43,640 nucleotides of DNA, from assembly GCA_016744515.1 (NCBI GenBank), contig JADGEF010000005.1, forward strand, positions 1 to 43,640, written 5' to 3'. The DNA is from Marinifilaceae bacterium (GTDB taxonomy: Bacteria; Bacteroidota; Bacteroidia; Bacteroidales; Marinifilaceae). The notes under the pieces are model-generated. The model did no database searches. It saw only the letters and a list, made by a program, of their open reading frames with translations, and had not been told where the DNA came from. Positions 26,548 through 34,229 of the stretch are shown here, in pieces; within the stretch, counting starts at the first letter, position 1, and every line of letters begins with the position of its first letter. A program made the position numbers and the translations under genes.

Positions 26548-26727
26548 TATAAGGTCGAAAGTCGGACAAGGTTAATGTGAAATAAAGATTAAAGTGAAAA
26601 AATAAGGCTGAGTGCTCACTGAGCGAATTCGAAGTGTGAAACGAAGTTCAGCTCATACAAAATTAAATAAAAGTCGAACCACAGATTACACAAATTTTCA
26701 CAGATTAAAGTATAAAACGTCAATAAA

Positions 26728-26922
26728 CCTGTCATTGCGAAGGAGCTTGCGACTGTGGCAATCTGTCAATAGTAGATACTCCTCTAATTTTTATTATTCT
26801 GTATGCAAGGAGATTGCTTCGTTGTCGTGCCTCCTCCTCGCTACCGAGCTTGCGAGAACTCCGAAGGTCATGACAATTATAATTGATCAAACAAATCTCT
26901 CCATTCCCTATTAAAAGAATTA
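26728..26922. repeat. Palindromic dispersed element, copy 1, carrying a GIY-YIG 3' end
   Basis: This ~195-bp block starts GTCATTGCGAAGGAGC and contains GACTGTGGCAATCTG and GGAGATTGCTTCGTTG. It is almost identical to copy 2 at 28721-28914, in the same orientation. The ends and middle are partly self-complementary, as in the common TCATTGCGAGG palindromes of Bacteroidota. Its last 46 bp are the 3' end of the GIY-YIG ORF on the minus strand. The sequence before it (26548-26727) holds short dispersed words such as CTGAGCGAATTCGAAGTG and CCACAGATTACACA. Confidence 0.9.
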
Positions 26923-27170
26923 ATCAAATCAATTTTCTTTTGCCTTGATCCTGCTTTTATTTGTTTTTCTCTTGCAATAGCTTCTCCAATATCAAAATAC
27001 TGTTCATAGTACACCATCAGATCCACATTATATCAAGCAGTGAATGACCTGGGATTATATTTCATTTTATGTTGTTCTATACGTAATTTCAAATTTGATG
27101 TCACACCAGTATAAAGAACCGTATGATTCTTATTTGTGAGAATATAAACTTGATAAGTACGGTATTCCAT
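26877..27170 (-). pseudogene. GIY-YIG endonuclease ORF with one nonsense codon
   Basis: The minus strand encodes 97 residues. It opens MEYRTYQVYILTNKNH, then LYTGVTSNLKLRIEQHK and a C-terminal AIAREKQIKAGSR..K. These are the GIY-YIG (here VYI...YTG), Arg-containing helix and Lys-rich end of small UPF0213-like nucleases, which are abundant in Bacteroidota. A TGA at 27033-27035 sits where relatives have Arg (RSFTA-stop-YNVDL), consistent with a CGA to TGA change; otherwise the frame is intact. It lies exactly between palindromic copies 1 and 3, and its 3' end is part of copy 1. It may be recently inactivated. Confidence 0.85.
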
Positions 27171-27177
27171 AATTAAC

Positions 27178-27300
27178 CTGTCTTTGCGAAAGAGCCTAGG
27201 CGATTGACGCAATCTGTTAATAAATGCGGTTCCTTCTTTTTTAGCTTACCTGTATGCGAAGAGATTGCCACAGCCTCATACTTCGGCTTCGCAATGACAG
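27178..27300. repeat. Palindromic dispersed element, diverged copy 3
   Basis: The ends CTGTCTTTGCGAA and TTCGCAATGACAG pair with one mismatch, and inner segments (CGCAATCT with AGATTGC) also pair. It is a diverged member of the family seen at 26728 and 28721. It lies between the start of the GIY-YIG pseudogene and the stop of rfbD and could also act as a terminator for rfbD. Confidence 0.8.
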
Positions 27301-27311
27301 CAATTTTGTAA

Positions 27312-28178
27312 TCAATCACTTTTGATCTTTTCAATACACTCAGCTAAAGACTCGCGCCAATGTGGAATCTCAATACAAAAGTCAGCTTTTATCTTAGCCT
27401 TATTCAAGACAGAATAGGCTGGTCTTTTTGCAGCAGTTGGAAAATCTTTCGACTCAATGGGACTTAACTTACAATCTATATTAGCCATCTCCATAATAGC
27501 CTGAGCAAAATCGTACCAAGAAGTGACTCCTTCATTAGAATAATGATACAACTTCCCTTTTGTGTCAATACGACCCTGCTTAGATATGATATCCAAACAA
27601 ACTTGTGCTAAATCTCTGGCATAGGTTGGTGTTCCAATCTGATCATAAACAACAGATAAAGAATCTTTCTCTTCTCCCAAACGCAGCATCGTTTTCACAA
27701 AATTGTTCCCAAAGGTCGAATACAACCAGGAGGTTCTGATGATGATCGAATTTGAAGGGGAATACATAATTTCCATTTCTCCAGCACGCTTCGTTTTCCC
27801 ATAGGCACCTAGCGGACAGACAGGCATTCTTTCTGTGTAAGGTCGATTGCTTGTTCCATCAAAGACATAGTCCGTAGAAATATGAATCAGTTTCAGCTGA
27901 TACCGTTGGCTCACAGCTACCAAATGCCCAACCGCCTTGGCATTAACCAGACCTGCTATTCCGGCATTTTGTTCTGCCTTATCAACAGCTGTATAACCTG
28001 CACAATTTATAATGCCTTGAAAGCCCTGATCTTTTACAAAATCATTTAATAAAGCCTGATTACAAATATCAAGTTCTTTAGAATTAGGGCATACAAATTC
28101 CAATTCTGGATAGGCAGAACTGAGTACTTTTATTTCAGATCCCAATTGGCCAGTAGAGCCTGTAACGAGTATTTTCAT
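27312..28178 (-). CDS. rfbD: dTDP-4-dehydrorhamnose reductase
   Basis: This 288-residue short-chain dehydrogenase catalyses the last step of dTDP-L-rhamnose synthesis, supplying surface polysaccharides. It shows the NAD(P)-binding GSTGQLGSEI (7-16), the Ser/Tyr/Lys elements STDYVFDGT (101-109) and Tyr126/Lys130 in YGKTK, and the RTSWLYSTFGNNFVKTML block typical of RmlD. The length is normal. It is isolated: no rfbA, rfbB or rfbC is in the window, and dispersed repeats lie on both sides. The protein itself looks intact and functional. Confidence 0.94.
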   Translation of the reverse strand: MKILVTGSTGQLGSEIKVLSSAYPELEFVCPNSKELDICNQALLNDFVKDQGFQGIINCAGYTAVDKAEQNAGIAGLVNAKAVGHLVAVSQRYQLKLIHISTDYVFDGTSNRPYTERMPVCPLGAYGKTKRAGEMEIMYSPSNSIIIRTSWLYSTFGNNFVKTMLRLGEEKDSLSVVYDQIGTPTYARDLAQVCLDIISKQGRIDTKGKLYHYSNEGVTSWYDFAQAIMEMANIDCKLSPIESKDFPTAAKRPAYSVLNKAKIKADFCIEIPHWRESLAECIEKIKSD

Positions 28179-28720
28179 ATATCAAGGATAAAGTTTGACA
28201 AGGTTAAAGTAAAACAAGGATAAAGGAAATTCAAGAGCCAACATCAATTTCTCCTCATTATTTTAAGGAGGAGTACCCGTTTCGATTTATCGGAAAAGGG
28301 GGAGGTGGTTTGTTCCAAAAAAAAATATACGACCACAGATGACACAGATTTTCACAGATTTAAGAAACAAAATATGAGATATCAGTTATACGACATTTGA
28401 CTCTTCGACCTTTTGACTTCTTAAACAAACCACTAATGGTCACTAATTTAAACTAATTAATATTCATTAAAAGAATAAAACCAAAAATGACACAGGTTTT
28501 ACGGATTATAAACTAAAGAACGGATACTTCCCAAAGCTATTGCCTAAAGTTAACCAGATCGGAGAATTAATTATACAAGCTTGGATTAAAAAATAATCAA
28601 CCACTAATGAACACTTTTCCAATAGCTATCGGGAAGAATCGAAGTATCAATGGTCAGTAGTTACTTTACCCTCTTATCAGTTCTGAATTGTTCGACTTTT
28701 TGAATAACTTAATTTAATAC
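28179..28720. other. Intergenic stretch built from short dispersed repeats
   Basis: No gene is visible. The stretch contains a run of words seen elsewhere in the window or typical of Bacteroidota intergenic DNA: GACAAGGTTAAAGT (28197), a palindromic CTCCTCATTATTTTAAGGAGG (from about 28250), GGGGGAGGTGGTTTGTTCC (about 28299), CCACAGATGACACAGATT (about 28333), CCACTAATGGTCACTAAT (about 28430) and AGCTATCGGGAAGAATCGA (about 28624). Confidence 0.7.
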
Positions 28721-28914
28721 TTGTCATTGCGAAGGAGCCTACGACTGTGGCAATCTGCCAAGAGTAGATCCTCCTCTAATTTTTATTATTCTGTATGCAA
28801 GGAGATTGCTTCGTTGTCGTGCCTCCTCCTCGCTACCGAGCTTGCGAGAACTCCGAAGGTCATGACAATTATAATTGATCAGACAAATCTCTCCATTCCC
28901 TATTAAAAGAATTA
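28721..28914. repeat. Palindromic dispersed element, copy 2
   Basis: This is a near-identical direct repeat of copy 1 (26728-26922), differing at a handful of positions. It too ends with the last ~16 codons of a GIY-YIG ORF on the minus strand (NREWRDLSDQL and stop) but has no upstream part of that gene. rfbD lies between the two copies. Confidence 0.9.
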
Positions 28915-28942
28915 CCTTATATCCGCAAGAAAATAAGATAAA

Positions 28943-28988
28943 AATCGGGCAGCTCAGTAATAAAAGCTATTACAGAGCTTGCCCGATT
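28943..28988. terminator. Hairpin beside the IS1380 fragment
   Basis: AATCGGGCAGCTC pairs with GAGCTTGCCCGATT (one bulge), extended by GTAATA/TATTAC. It lies 41 bp upstream of the IS1380 relic, and a second small stem (TTTTTCACC/GGTGAAAAA, about 28995-29018) follows. It could be a terminator or part of the insertion sequence end. Confidence 0.5.
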
Positions 28989-29028
28989 GTAAATTTTTCA
29001 CCTATTTAGGTGAAAAACATCGTCGCAG

Positions 29029-29268
29029 ATGAAAATTACTTATTCTCAAGAAAATATCAAGTCTTTTGGCGGAATTAATTTCGTCAATCATATTCTTATC
29101 TAATGCGTCAATATTCGAGATCATAGATGAAAATCTGAAGTCAAGAGGAAATCGAGCAACTTATGCTTATAGTAACCTTTTCAAATCCTATTTGTATTTA
29201 AGCTTATGTGGAGGTGAATGTGCAGAAGATATTTCAGAACATTTACGTTCAGAGCTTAATCAGGTAAA
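29029..29268 (+). pseudogene. IS1380-type transposase N-terminal fragment
   Basis: The plus strand starts MKITYSQENIKSFGG and, after one frameshift, continues LSNASIFEIIDENL, then YAYSNLFKSYLYLSLCGG and ECAEDISEHLRSELNQVK. The stretch SxLCGGxCxEDIxxHL is characteristic of the N-terminal part of IS1380 transposases. The match stops abruptly at about 29268, where antisense flavodoxin sequence begins. The catalytic core is absent. Confidence 0.8.
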
Positions 29269-29475
29269 AACCCTTCAAAATCGTCTTGTAAGTCACCTAT
29301 CCCCCATGTTGAAGAACCAAAGATCAAATTTGAATAGCCTTCTAGATCACTTGCTTTTACATCTGAAACATCAAATATTCGTGCATTATCAGCACCAAAT
29401 TCTTTTTGTAATTGCTCTGCTGCGGCTTCAGTGTTTCCTGTTAAAGAACCAATAAAAAATTCCTATGTTTTGCAT
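29269..29475 (-). pseudogene. Flavodoxin 5' fragment, frameshifted and truncated
   Basis: On the minus strand an ATG at 29475 gives MQNIGIFY. A one-base shift then leads to GSLTGNTEAAAEQLQKEFG, ARIFDVSDVKASDLEGYSN and LIFGSSTWGIGDLQDDFEGF. SLTGNTE is the FMN phosphate loop of flavodoxins (T/S-x-T-G-x-T), and STWGIGDLQDDF is the W-containing FMN loop, so roughly the first 65 of ~165 residues remain. The end abuts the IS1380 fragment. The extra T near the start and the missing C-terminal half make it non-functional. Confidence 0.85.
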
Positions 29476-29657
29476 TTTATTTTAATTTAGATTAAATAGA
29501 TGTCCAAAAATAGATCGTTTAAACAATTTACACAATAACTAAAAGTTGTGATTTTACAATATAAAATATCTGAAATAAGCAATAATGAAAAGCCTTAGCA
29601 TATTCCCTATTTCTGGCAGTCAATAATTCTGTATAAAAAAGAATAGCATTATTTCAA

Positions 29658-30155
29658 TTACTTGCGTAAGACAAATTGCAAGAATGATCCTTTTTTAAAC
29701 CCTTTAAAAGTAGAGATGGATTGAATAGTAAGCTTTTGGTCATTAATCTGTTTTATGAATTGATCTGTATCAAATAAGCCTAAATCTTTATCTGTAGATT
29801 TATTAGAGTTTCCATTATTTACCAAAGCTATAATTTCACCATTAATTTTAAGTACCCTTAAAACCTCATCGAGTTTATTTTTGATTAAAGGAAAAGCTTC
29901 TGCATAAAGAAAAATCTTATCAAAAGCCTGTGAATTATAACATAATTTTCCATTGCAAATCTCTCTTCCCTTTGTGCATTTGAAACGAAACTGACAGTTT
30001 TTACAATTTTGTTTCATTCCTGTATATGCTAGAATACAAAACTCAGTGGTCATTTCCTCAGGTCCCACAGATAGGAAACGACAGTCTTTTTCCACACCTC
30101 TATCTTTGTCAAATAAATGCTCATAAATCAGATTTCTCATGTCAAGTTGACTCAT
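29658..30155 (-). CDS. Cys-rich protein of unknown function, possibly a methyltransferase-like C-terminus
   Basis: This 165-residue protein has seven cysteines in its first half (25, 40, 51, 54, 60, 67, 72), including CKNCQFRFKC, enough for a metal or Fe-S site. The second half (about 78-165) resembles the end of class I SAM-dependent methyltransferases (FDKIFLYAEAFPLI, then LDEVLRVLKINGEIIAL), but the SAM-binding glycine motif of the N-terminal half is missing. It may be a specialised small protein or the remainder of a longer gene. Upstream on the same strand is a possible 41-residue ORF. Confidence 0.6.
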   Translation of the reverse strand: MSQLDMRNLIYEHLFDKDRGVEKDCRFLSVGPEEMTTEFCILAYTGMKQNCKNCQFRFKCTKGREICNGKLCYNSQAFDKIFLYAEAFPLIKNKLDEVLRVLKINGEIIALVNNGNSNKSTDKDLGLFDTDQFIKQINDQKLTIQSISTFKGFKKGSFLQFVLRK

Positions 30156-30183
30156 TAATTTGCACTAAAAGAAAGTATTATAA

Positions 30184-30309
30184 TTATTTATTTTTCTTCT
30201 CTCTTTCTTCCTTGATTTTTCTCATCCAATCCTCCTCAACAAACAGCATTCCATTAACCGATTGTACTCTTATACTTGTTTCATCTTCCAATACTGCTAA
30301 TATTTTCAT
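30184..30309 (-). CDS. Possible 41-residue small protein
   Basis: An ATG at 30309 opens a 41-codon frame reading MKILAVLEDETSIRVQSVNG then a Trp-containing middle and a highly charged Lys/Glu/Arg tail. It ends 28 bp before the start of the Cys-rich gene on the same strand, so it could be its co-transcribed partner. The beta-rich beginning followed by a charged helix looks protein-like, but there is no known family and it is very short. Confidence 0.4.
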   Translation of the reverse strand: MKILAVLEDETSIRVQSVNGMLFVEEDWMRKIKEEREKKNK

Positions 30310-30479
30310 CACTTTTCCCTTTTAATATAAATACAATAATATCATTTAAAGTAAATCAATTGATAATCATTTATCAATCCCTATAATTAATGATTTTACA
30401 ACTGCTAATTCTTAGATTACCAATTCTATTGATCATTTTGAGATAAAAATAACAATTCGATAAAAGAGCATACTTAAAA

Positions 30480-30522
30480 AAAACTAACGCCCTACCTAAA
30501 ATCTAGGTAGAGCGTTAGTTTT
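30480..30522 (-). terminator. Terminator of the hemerythrin/LuxR pair
   Basis: AAAACTAACGC pairs with GCGTTAGTTTT, and inside it CTACCT pairs with AGGTAG. On the minus strand a T7 run follows. It lies 94 bp past the regulator stop. The remainder of the 30310-30615 gap shows nothing else. Confidence 0.85.
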
Positions 30523-30615
30523 AATAATCGGAAAGGCAAAAGGATTAAATTTCAAACATAATTATCTTCTAATTATTCCTGTTAATAAGTTCAATTCTGA
30601 ACCTAAAATATAAAT

Positions 30616-31218
30616 TTACTTTACTTCATCGGCATGAATTAAGCTATTAAGTAAAGCATAAACTGTTAATCCCGATATTGATTTTATCCCTAATTTACTT
30701 GTGATGTTTTTTCGGTGGCTTATTACCGTATGTATGCTAATATAAAGTCTATCAGCAATTTCTTTATTTGCCAGTCCTAATGCTATTGCTTTTAAAACCT
30801 CTATTTCCCGTTCACTTAAAATTGACGACTCAACATTAATTGCAAGTGATTTGGGTTCAAGAAAGAAATTTTGAAATTGTTCCAACATCTCTTTCTGATC
30901 ACAAGAATAGGAGATGAATTTCTCACAGTCACAGCGACACATTGTTTCACCACCAATAACCATCAACTTACAAGTCGGACATTGTTTTCTTAAATTTTCC
31001 AAACACTTTTTTTGAGGATAGGACAAAATACGATCACTCAAAATCAAATAATCAGGATCTTTACCATTTTTTAATAAGTCTATTAATTCTTCTAAATTAT
31101 TGGTTTCCTTTAAATCAGACTCAACCCCAACAACACTTAGTAACGTTTTAATACCAAGCCTATTAAGATACTGGTCGGATGCAATTAATAATTGTGTTTT
31201 TTTGTCAGAATATTCCAC
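30616..31218 (-). CDS. LuxR-type response regulator with a Cys-rich receiver-like domain
   Basis: This 200-residue protein has a receiver-like N-terminus (about 8-118) and a LuxR/NarL helix-turn-helix (about 133-190: LSEREIEVLKAIALGLANK, then SIHTVISHRKNI). A candidate phospho-acceptor, Asp62, follows DYLILS. The receiver carries seven cysteines at 72, 80, 83, 94, 96, 98 and 106, including CPTC and CRCDC, which is not normal for this fold and suggests an Fe-S cluster, zinc or thiol sensing. The start overlaps the end of the hemerythrin-like gene by 14 bp, so translation is probably coupled. It likely regulates transcription in response to a redox signal. Confidence 0.88.
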   Translation of the reverse strand: MEYSDKKTQLLIASDQYLNRLGIKTLLSVVGVESDLKETNNLEELIDLLKNGKDPDYLILSDRILSYPQKKCLENLRKQCPTCKLMVIGGETMCRCDCEKFISYSCDQKEMLEQFQNFFLEPKSLAINVESSILSEREIEVLKAIALGLANKEIADRLYISIHTVISHRKNITSKLGIKSISGLTVYALLNSLIHADEVK

Positions 31219-31954
31219 AGATCTCTAATACTTTTTGTTCTAATAATTTCACCTTAGGAACAAGAACTTTCTCCTCTATTCTTGCATGATCTTCTAAATC
31301 CGATTCCATTCGAAATAACTCCATGAGTAATTGTTCACTCAAATCCTCCAACACGGGAGGTAAAAATCGAATAATCAGATTTTTTAAATCACCCAATTTT
31401 ATTTCTAAACTATCATGATTTCGTTCATAAATTTCAATAGGTTCCTTCTTAATTCTTTCTATTAGCTCATCAGAATAATTTCCATTCACCAACACTTCCT
31501 CAAGTAACAATATATACGGAAAGACTTTATCCTCTTCCAGATTGAAGTGTTGCTCTATCTCTACCTTGTATTCTTGAAAAAACTGCCTTAACAAACCGAC
31601 ATTGCGGCTATTCTCATCTATGGTTCCCTGCTCCATTTTCTGAATACATAATTCGATCTTAGGAATCTTTGAATTTAAATAATAGGCATGTGTTTTTGAT
31701 AAATATTCGATTATTAAATCTGCTTGAAAAGTCCTTAATTGATTCTCTGGGAAATAATTTGAATTGTGATAAGAGTTAACAATTTCAAGAAAAAAATCAA
31801 CATCAACTTTATGCTCATTACAAACCTCACCAACAGATTTATTCCCGAATCCCAATCCAACACCAAATCTGGCAATGATAGAAACCAATCTATAATCTGT
31901 AAGAATGACATCTGCCATTTTTGAAAACTTCGTAAAAATCATCATTTTTCTCAT
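31205..31954 (-). CDS. Hemerythrin-domain protein, RIC/YtfE-like
   Basis: This 249-residue protein has the four-helix hemerythrin pattern with potential diiron ligands His89, His136, Glu140 (HFNLEEDKVFPY), His180 (RNHDSLE), His223 and Glu227 (DHARIEEKVLVP). An N-terminal helical segment (about 15-65, FGVGLGFGNKSVGEVC) resembles the DUF542 domain of ScdA/YtfE but lacks its Cys pair. Relatives repair Fe-S clusters after nitric oxide or peroxide damage, or sense oxygen and NO. The overlap with the LuxR regulator suggests that this protein supplies the signal or is a partner of it. The exact start is uncertain because of several Met codons near the N-terminus. Confidence 0.85.
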   Translation of the reverse strand: MRKMMIFTKFSKMADVILTDYRLVSIIARFGVGLGFGNKSVGEVCNEHKVDVDFFLEIVNSYHNSNYFPENQLRTFQADLIIEYLSKTHAYYLNSKIPKIELCIQKMEQGTIDENSRNVGLLRQFFQEYKVEIEQHFNLEEDKVFPYILLLEEVLVNGNYSDELIERIKKEPIEIYERNHDSLEIKLGDLKNLIIRFLPPVLEDLSEQLLMELFRMESDLEDHARIEEKVLVPKVKLLEQKVLEICGIF

Positions 31955-32109
31955 TAGTAAATCGTATTCTATAAAATAATACGCTGTCTCTATTTTTATA
32001 TTTTAAACTTCTGTAAATTTAACTGTTTGACTCCTTATATGAAACCCCTATTTGTAATGATTTTAAGAATACATTTAAAAAAAACGATGTTCATTAATTC
32101 ATTTACTAT

Positions 32110-32253
32110 TCGCCTATTAATACGTCGTTCTCTTCCTATATCACTTGAAGGAGGTATACTGCTATTGTCACTATTCTTTCTATGTTTCAAAGAAGCCATC
32201 TCCTGTTTAAGCTCTTGATTCTCTTTTTTAAGAATCTTATTTTCCTGCTTCAA
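32110..32253 (-). pseudogene. IS66-type transposase N-terminal fragment
   Basis: The minus strand reads KKENQELKQEMASLKHRKN then SDNSSIPPSSDIGR, the coiled-coil and NSSxPPSSD signature at the start of IS66 transposases. After about 48 codons similarity stops, and an in-frame stop lies just upstream (Q-stop-NKIL). The remainder of the element is absent. Confidence 0.85.
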
Positions 32254-32291
32254 TATTTTATTCTATTGACAAAGATTTTTATTAGCCACTC

Positions 32292-33068
32292 TTAATTTCT
32301 TGTACCAATCTCGCTTATGGCAAGTGTGCCAGCAACAACTGAGATAATCGCAGCAAAGCTAGAAAATGAAACGCCACAGAAAGGAATAATAAGGCATAGT
32401 GAAAATACAAAGCCATTAGCAATCACAATTCCCTTATTCTCTCTCATGAACTGAACGCTCTGCTTAAGATTTAACTTCTTTCTCTCAAGTGCATAATCCA
32501 TAAAAGAAAAGCCATAAAAATAAGCTGAAATAAAGAAAAGTATTATAGCAGCAAACCATCCAATAATTGGGATGAAGCTTAGAATAAACATGAGCAATGT
32601 AAGAATGACTTCAATACTGAAATTTCGAACTGCAATAATAACACCCCTAAGCACATCCTTTACAAGTTGTCTAAAGCTAAACGGGTAATCAATACCTGTT
32701 TTTATTTTCTCAGTTCGTTCCGATAGATATGAAAATACGGGTGACATCAGTATAATGATGATATAACCACCTAAATAGGCAAAGAGTAAGAAAAACATGA
32801 TTTTAAAGGTGAGCCATACAAAAGTATCCATCACAGTACTCAGAAAGCCTGAACCCCAAAAATCACCTTGCTTCAATTCAAATTGATTCTGTAAATACAT
32901 CTTTGCAGTATCGGAATATTCATTAACCATATCCCAACCAAACCAAAACAGAAGAATATTAAAGGCAAGGGGGAATAAGAAAAACCAAGCTAATTTCTTT
33001 TTGAAAATGAAATTTAGAGCCTCGGAATAGGTGCGAAGTCCGAAACTAAAATCTTTAAAAAAACTCAT
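32292..33068 (-). CDS. EI24/CysZ-like membrane protein
   Basis: This 258-residue protein has about four to six membrane segments. The N-terminal FGLRTYSEALNFIFKKKL followed by LAWFFLFPLAFNILLF, and the PVFSYLSERTEK segment near the middle, fit the EI24 domain family, which includes the sulfate permease CysZ. Whether this one moves sulfate cannot be told; the neighbours give no sulfur context. It is a single gene, divergent from the BASS transporter. Confidence 0.8.
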   Translation of the reverse strand: MSFFKDFSFGLRTYSEALNFIFKKKLAWFFLFPLAFNILLFWFGWDMVNEYSDTAKMYLQNQFELKQGDFWGSGFLSTVMDTFVWLTFKIMFFLLFAYLGGYIIIILMSPVFSYLSERTEKIKTGIDYPFSFRQLVKDVLRGVIIAVRNFSIEVILTLLMFILSFIPIIGWFAAIILFFISAYFYGFSFMDYALERKKLNLKQSVQFMRENKGIVIANGFVFSLCLIIPFCGVSFSSFAAIISVVAGTLAISEIGTRN

Positions 33069-33231
33069 GTCGTCTTATTTAAAATTGTGGATAGAATTTT
33101 CATTAATTTTTAAATTTAACAACTTGTTGTTATAATCCGAATATAGAATCTGAAAAACACAAGAATTTTATTACTTAGAATCATTTTGAATTGGGATTGA
33201 ATTGTATCACCTTTGTTTTACAAAAATACGG

Positions 33232-34173
33232 ATGATGATAAAATTATTTAGTCGAATTATATGTGATAGAAATTTTGTTTTAATTCTTGCCGTGATATTA
33301 GGCTTAACTATTGGCGATTGGGCTGAATTTTTAAAGACATACACCTTCTATATTTTAGCAGTTGTCATGATTTTTTCTACTACGGGGTTGAGTACTAAAG
33401 CTCTATTTCCTTTGAAGAAAATGATTCAACCACTTTTATTGGGATCTGTTCTCAATTACCTTGTTTTTGGAACTGTTATTATAAGTTTGGCTTACTTTTT
33501 AATGCCAACACCTGAGTTGTTCCTAGGCTTTGTAGTTATAGCTGCAACACCGCCTGGATTGGCTGTAATACCCTTTTCTCATATTCTTGAAGGTGATATC
33601 AAATATGGAATAGTTGGTGTTTTAGGCGCTTTTATCAGTTCTATATTCTTGGCACCAGCCATAGTTGGTTTATTGAGTAATATGGATGGTGGTGTTGACT
33701 CAGGCATGCTTTTTATGAGTATGATTAAGCTGGTTTTGATTCCTATGATTATTTCCCGATTTCTACTTTGGGAACCTATTAAACCAACTGTTGAAAAGGT
33801 GAGAGGAAAAATTGTAGACTGGGGTTTTGCTTTATTGATATTTACCGCAGTCGGTTTAAATAGACAAGTTTTTTTCTCAAATTTTGAAGTGTTGTTTCTA
33901 GTGGCTTTAGTCTTGTTTCTAAGTATTTTTGGGCTAGGTTTTGTTTATGAAAAAATTGCTCCAAAACTGAGTATAAGTAAAGAAGTCGCAATGACACAAA
34001 ATTTACTGCTTACAATCAAGAGTTCCGGTTTTGCAGTTGTAACCGCATTAACTTTATTTGGTAAGGAAGCTGCAATCCCTTCAGCAGTAATGGCTATATT
34101 CGTATTATTATACTTGCTTTATTTATCATTCCGAATGGAATACAGGAAGAAGAAAGTCAAGCTTAAAGGATAA
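33232..34173 (+). CDS. BASS-type (bile acid:sodium symporter family) transporter
   Basis: I choose the ATG at 33232 (313 residues, MMIKLFSRI) over a TTG further upstream. About nine to ten membrane helices are visible. The stretch FVVIAATPPGLAVIPFSHILEGD resembles the P-rich unwound helix of BASS proteins, and the second half has the matching NLLLTIKSSGFAVVTALTLFG. Family members move organic anions with sodium; the substrate here is unknown. It is followed closely by an MBL-fold hydrolase on the same strand (56 bp), which might share its transcript. Confidence 0.7.
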   Translation: MMIKLFSRIICDRNFVLILAVILGLTIGDWAEFLKTYTFYILAVVMIFSTTGLSTKALFPLKKMIQPLLLGSVLNYLVFGTVIISLAYFLMPTPELFLGFVVIAATPPGLAVIPFSHILEGDIKYGIVGVLGAFISSIFLAPAIVGLLSNMDGGVDSGMLFMSMIKLVLIPMIISRFLLWEPIKPTVEKVRGKIVDWGFALLIFTAVGLNRQVFFSNFEVLFLVALVLFLSIFGLGFVYEKIAPKLSISKEVAMTQNLLLTIKSSGFAVVTALTLFGKEAAIPSAVMAIFVLLYLLYLSFRMEYRKKKVKLKG

Positions 34174-34179
34174 AGTCGG

Positions 34180-34197
34180 GACGCGATTTATCGCATC
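34180..34197. repeat. Short palindrome GACGCGAT/ATCGCATC
   Basis: An 8-bp stem with one mismatch and a 2-nt gap lies just after the transporter stop. It resembles the GGGACGCGATAAATCGCGTC-type palindromes common between genes in Bacteroidota. It might serve as a weak terminator. Confidence 0.5.
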
Positions 34198-34229
34198 TAA
34201 TGTTATAATAAATAATCAAAATAAACGGT

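Noticed and set aside
26612-26914. Plus-strand ORFs in the repeat copies (also 28721-28906)
   Set aside because: They lie inside the palindromic repeats, are nearly identical because the DNA is repeated, and run antisense to the GIY-YIG 3' end.
26728-28914. CRISPR array
   Set aside because: The repeats are few, long, palindromic and irregularly spaced, with no cas genes; they are dispersed elements.
29066-29455. A 129-codon plus-strand ORF
   Set aside because: It is a chimera: the first part is an IS1380 N-terminus and the rest is antisense to a flavodoxin remnant, so it is not one gene.
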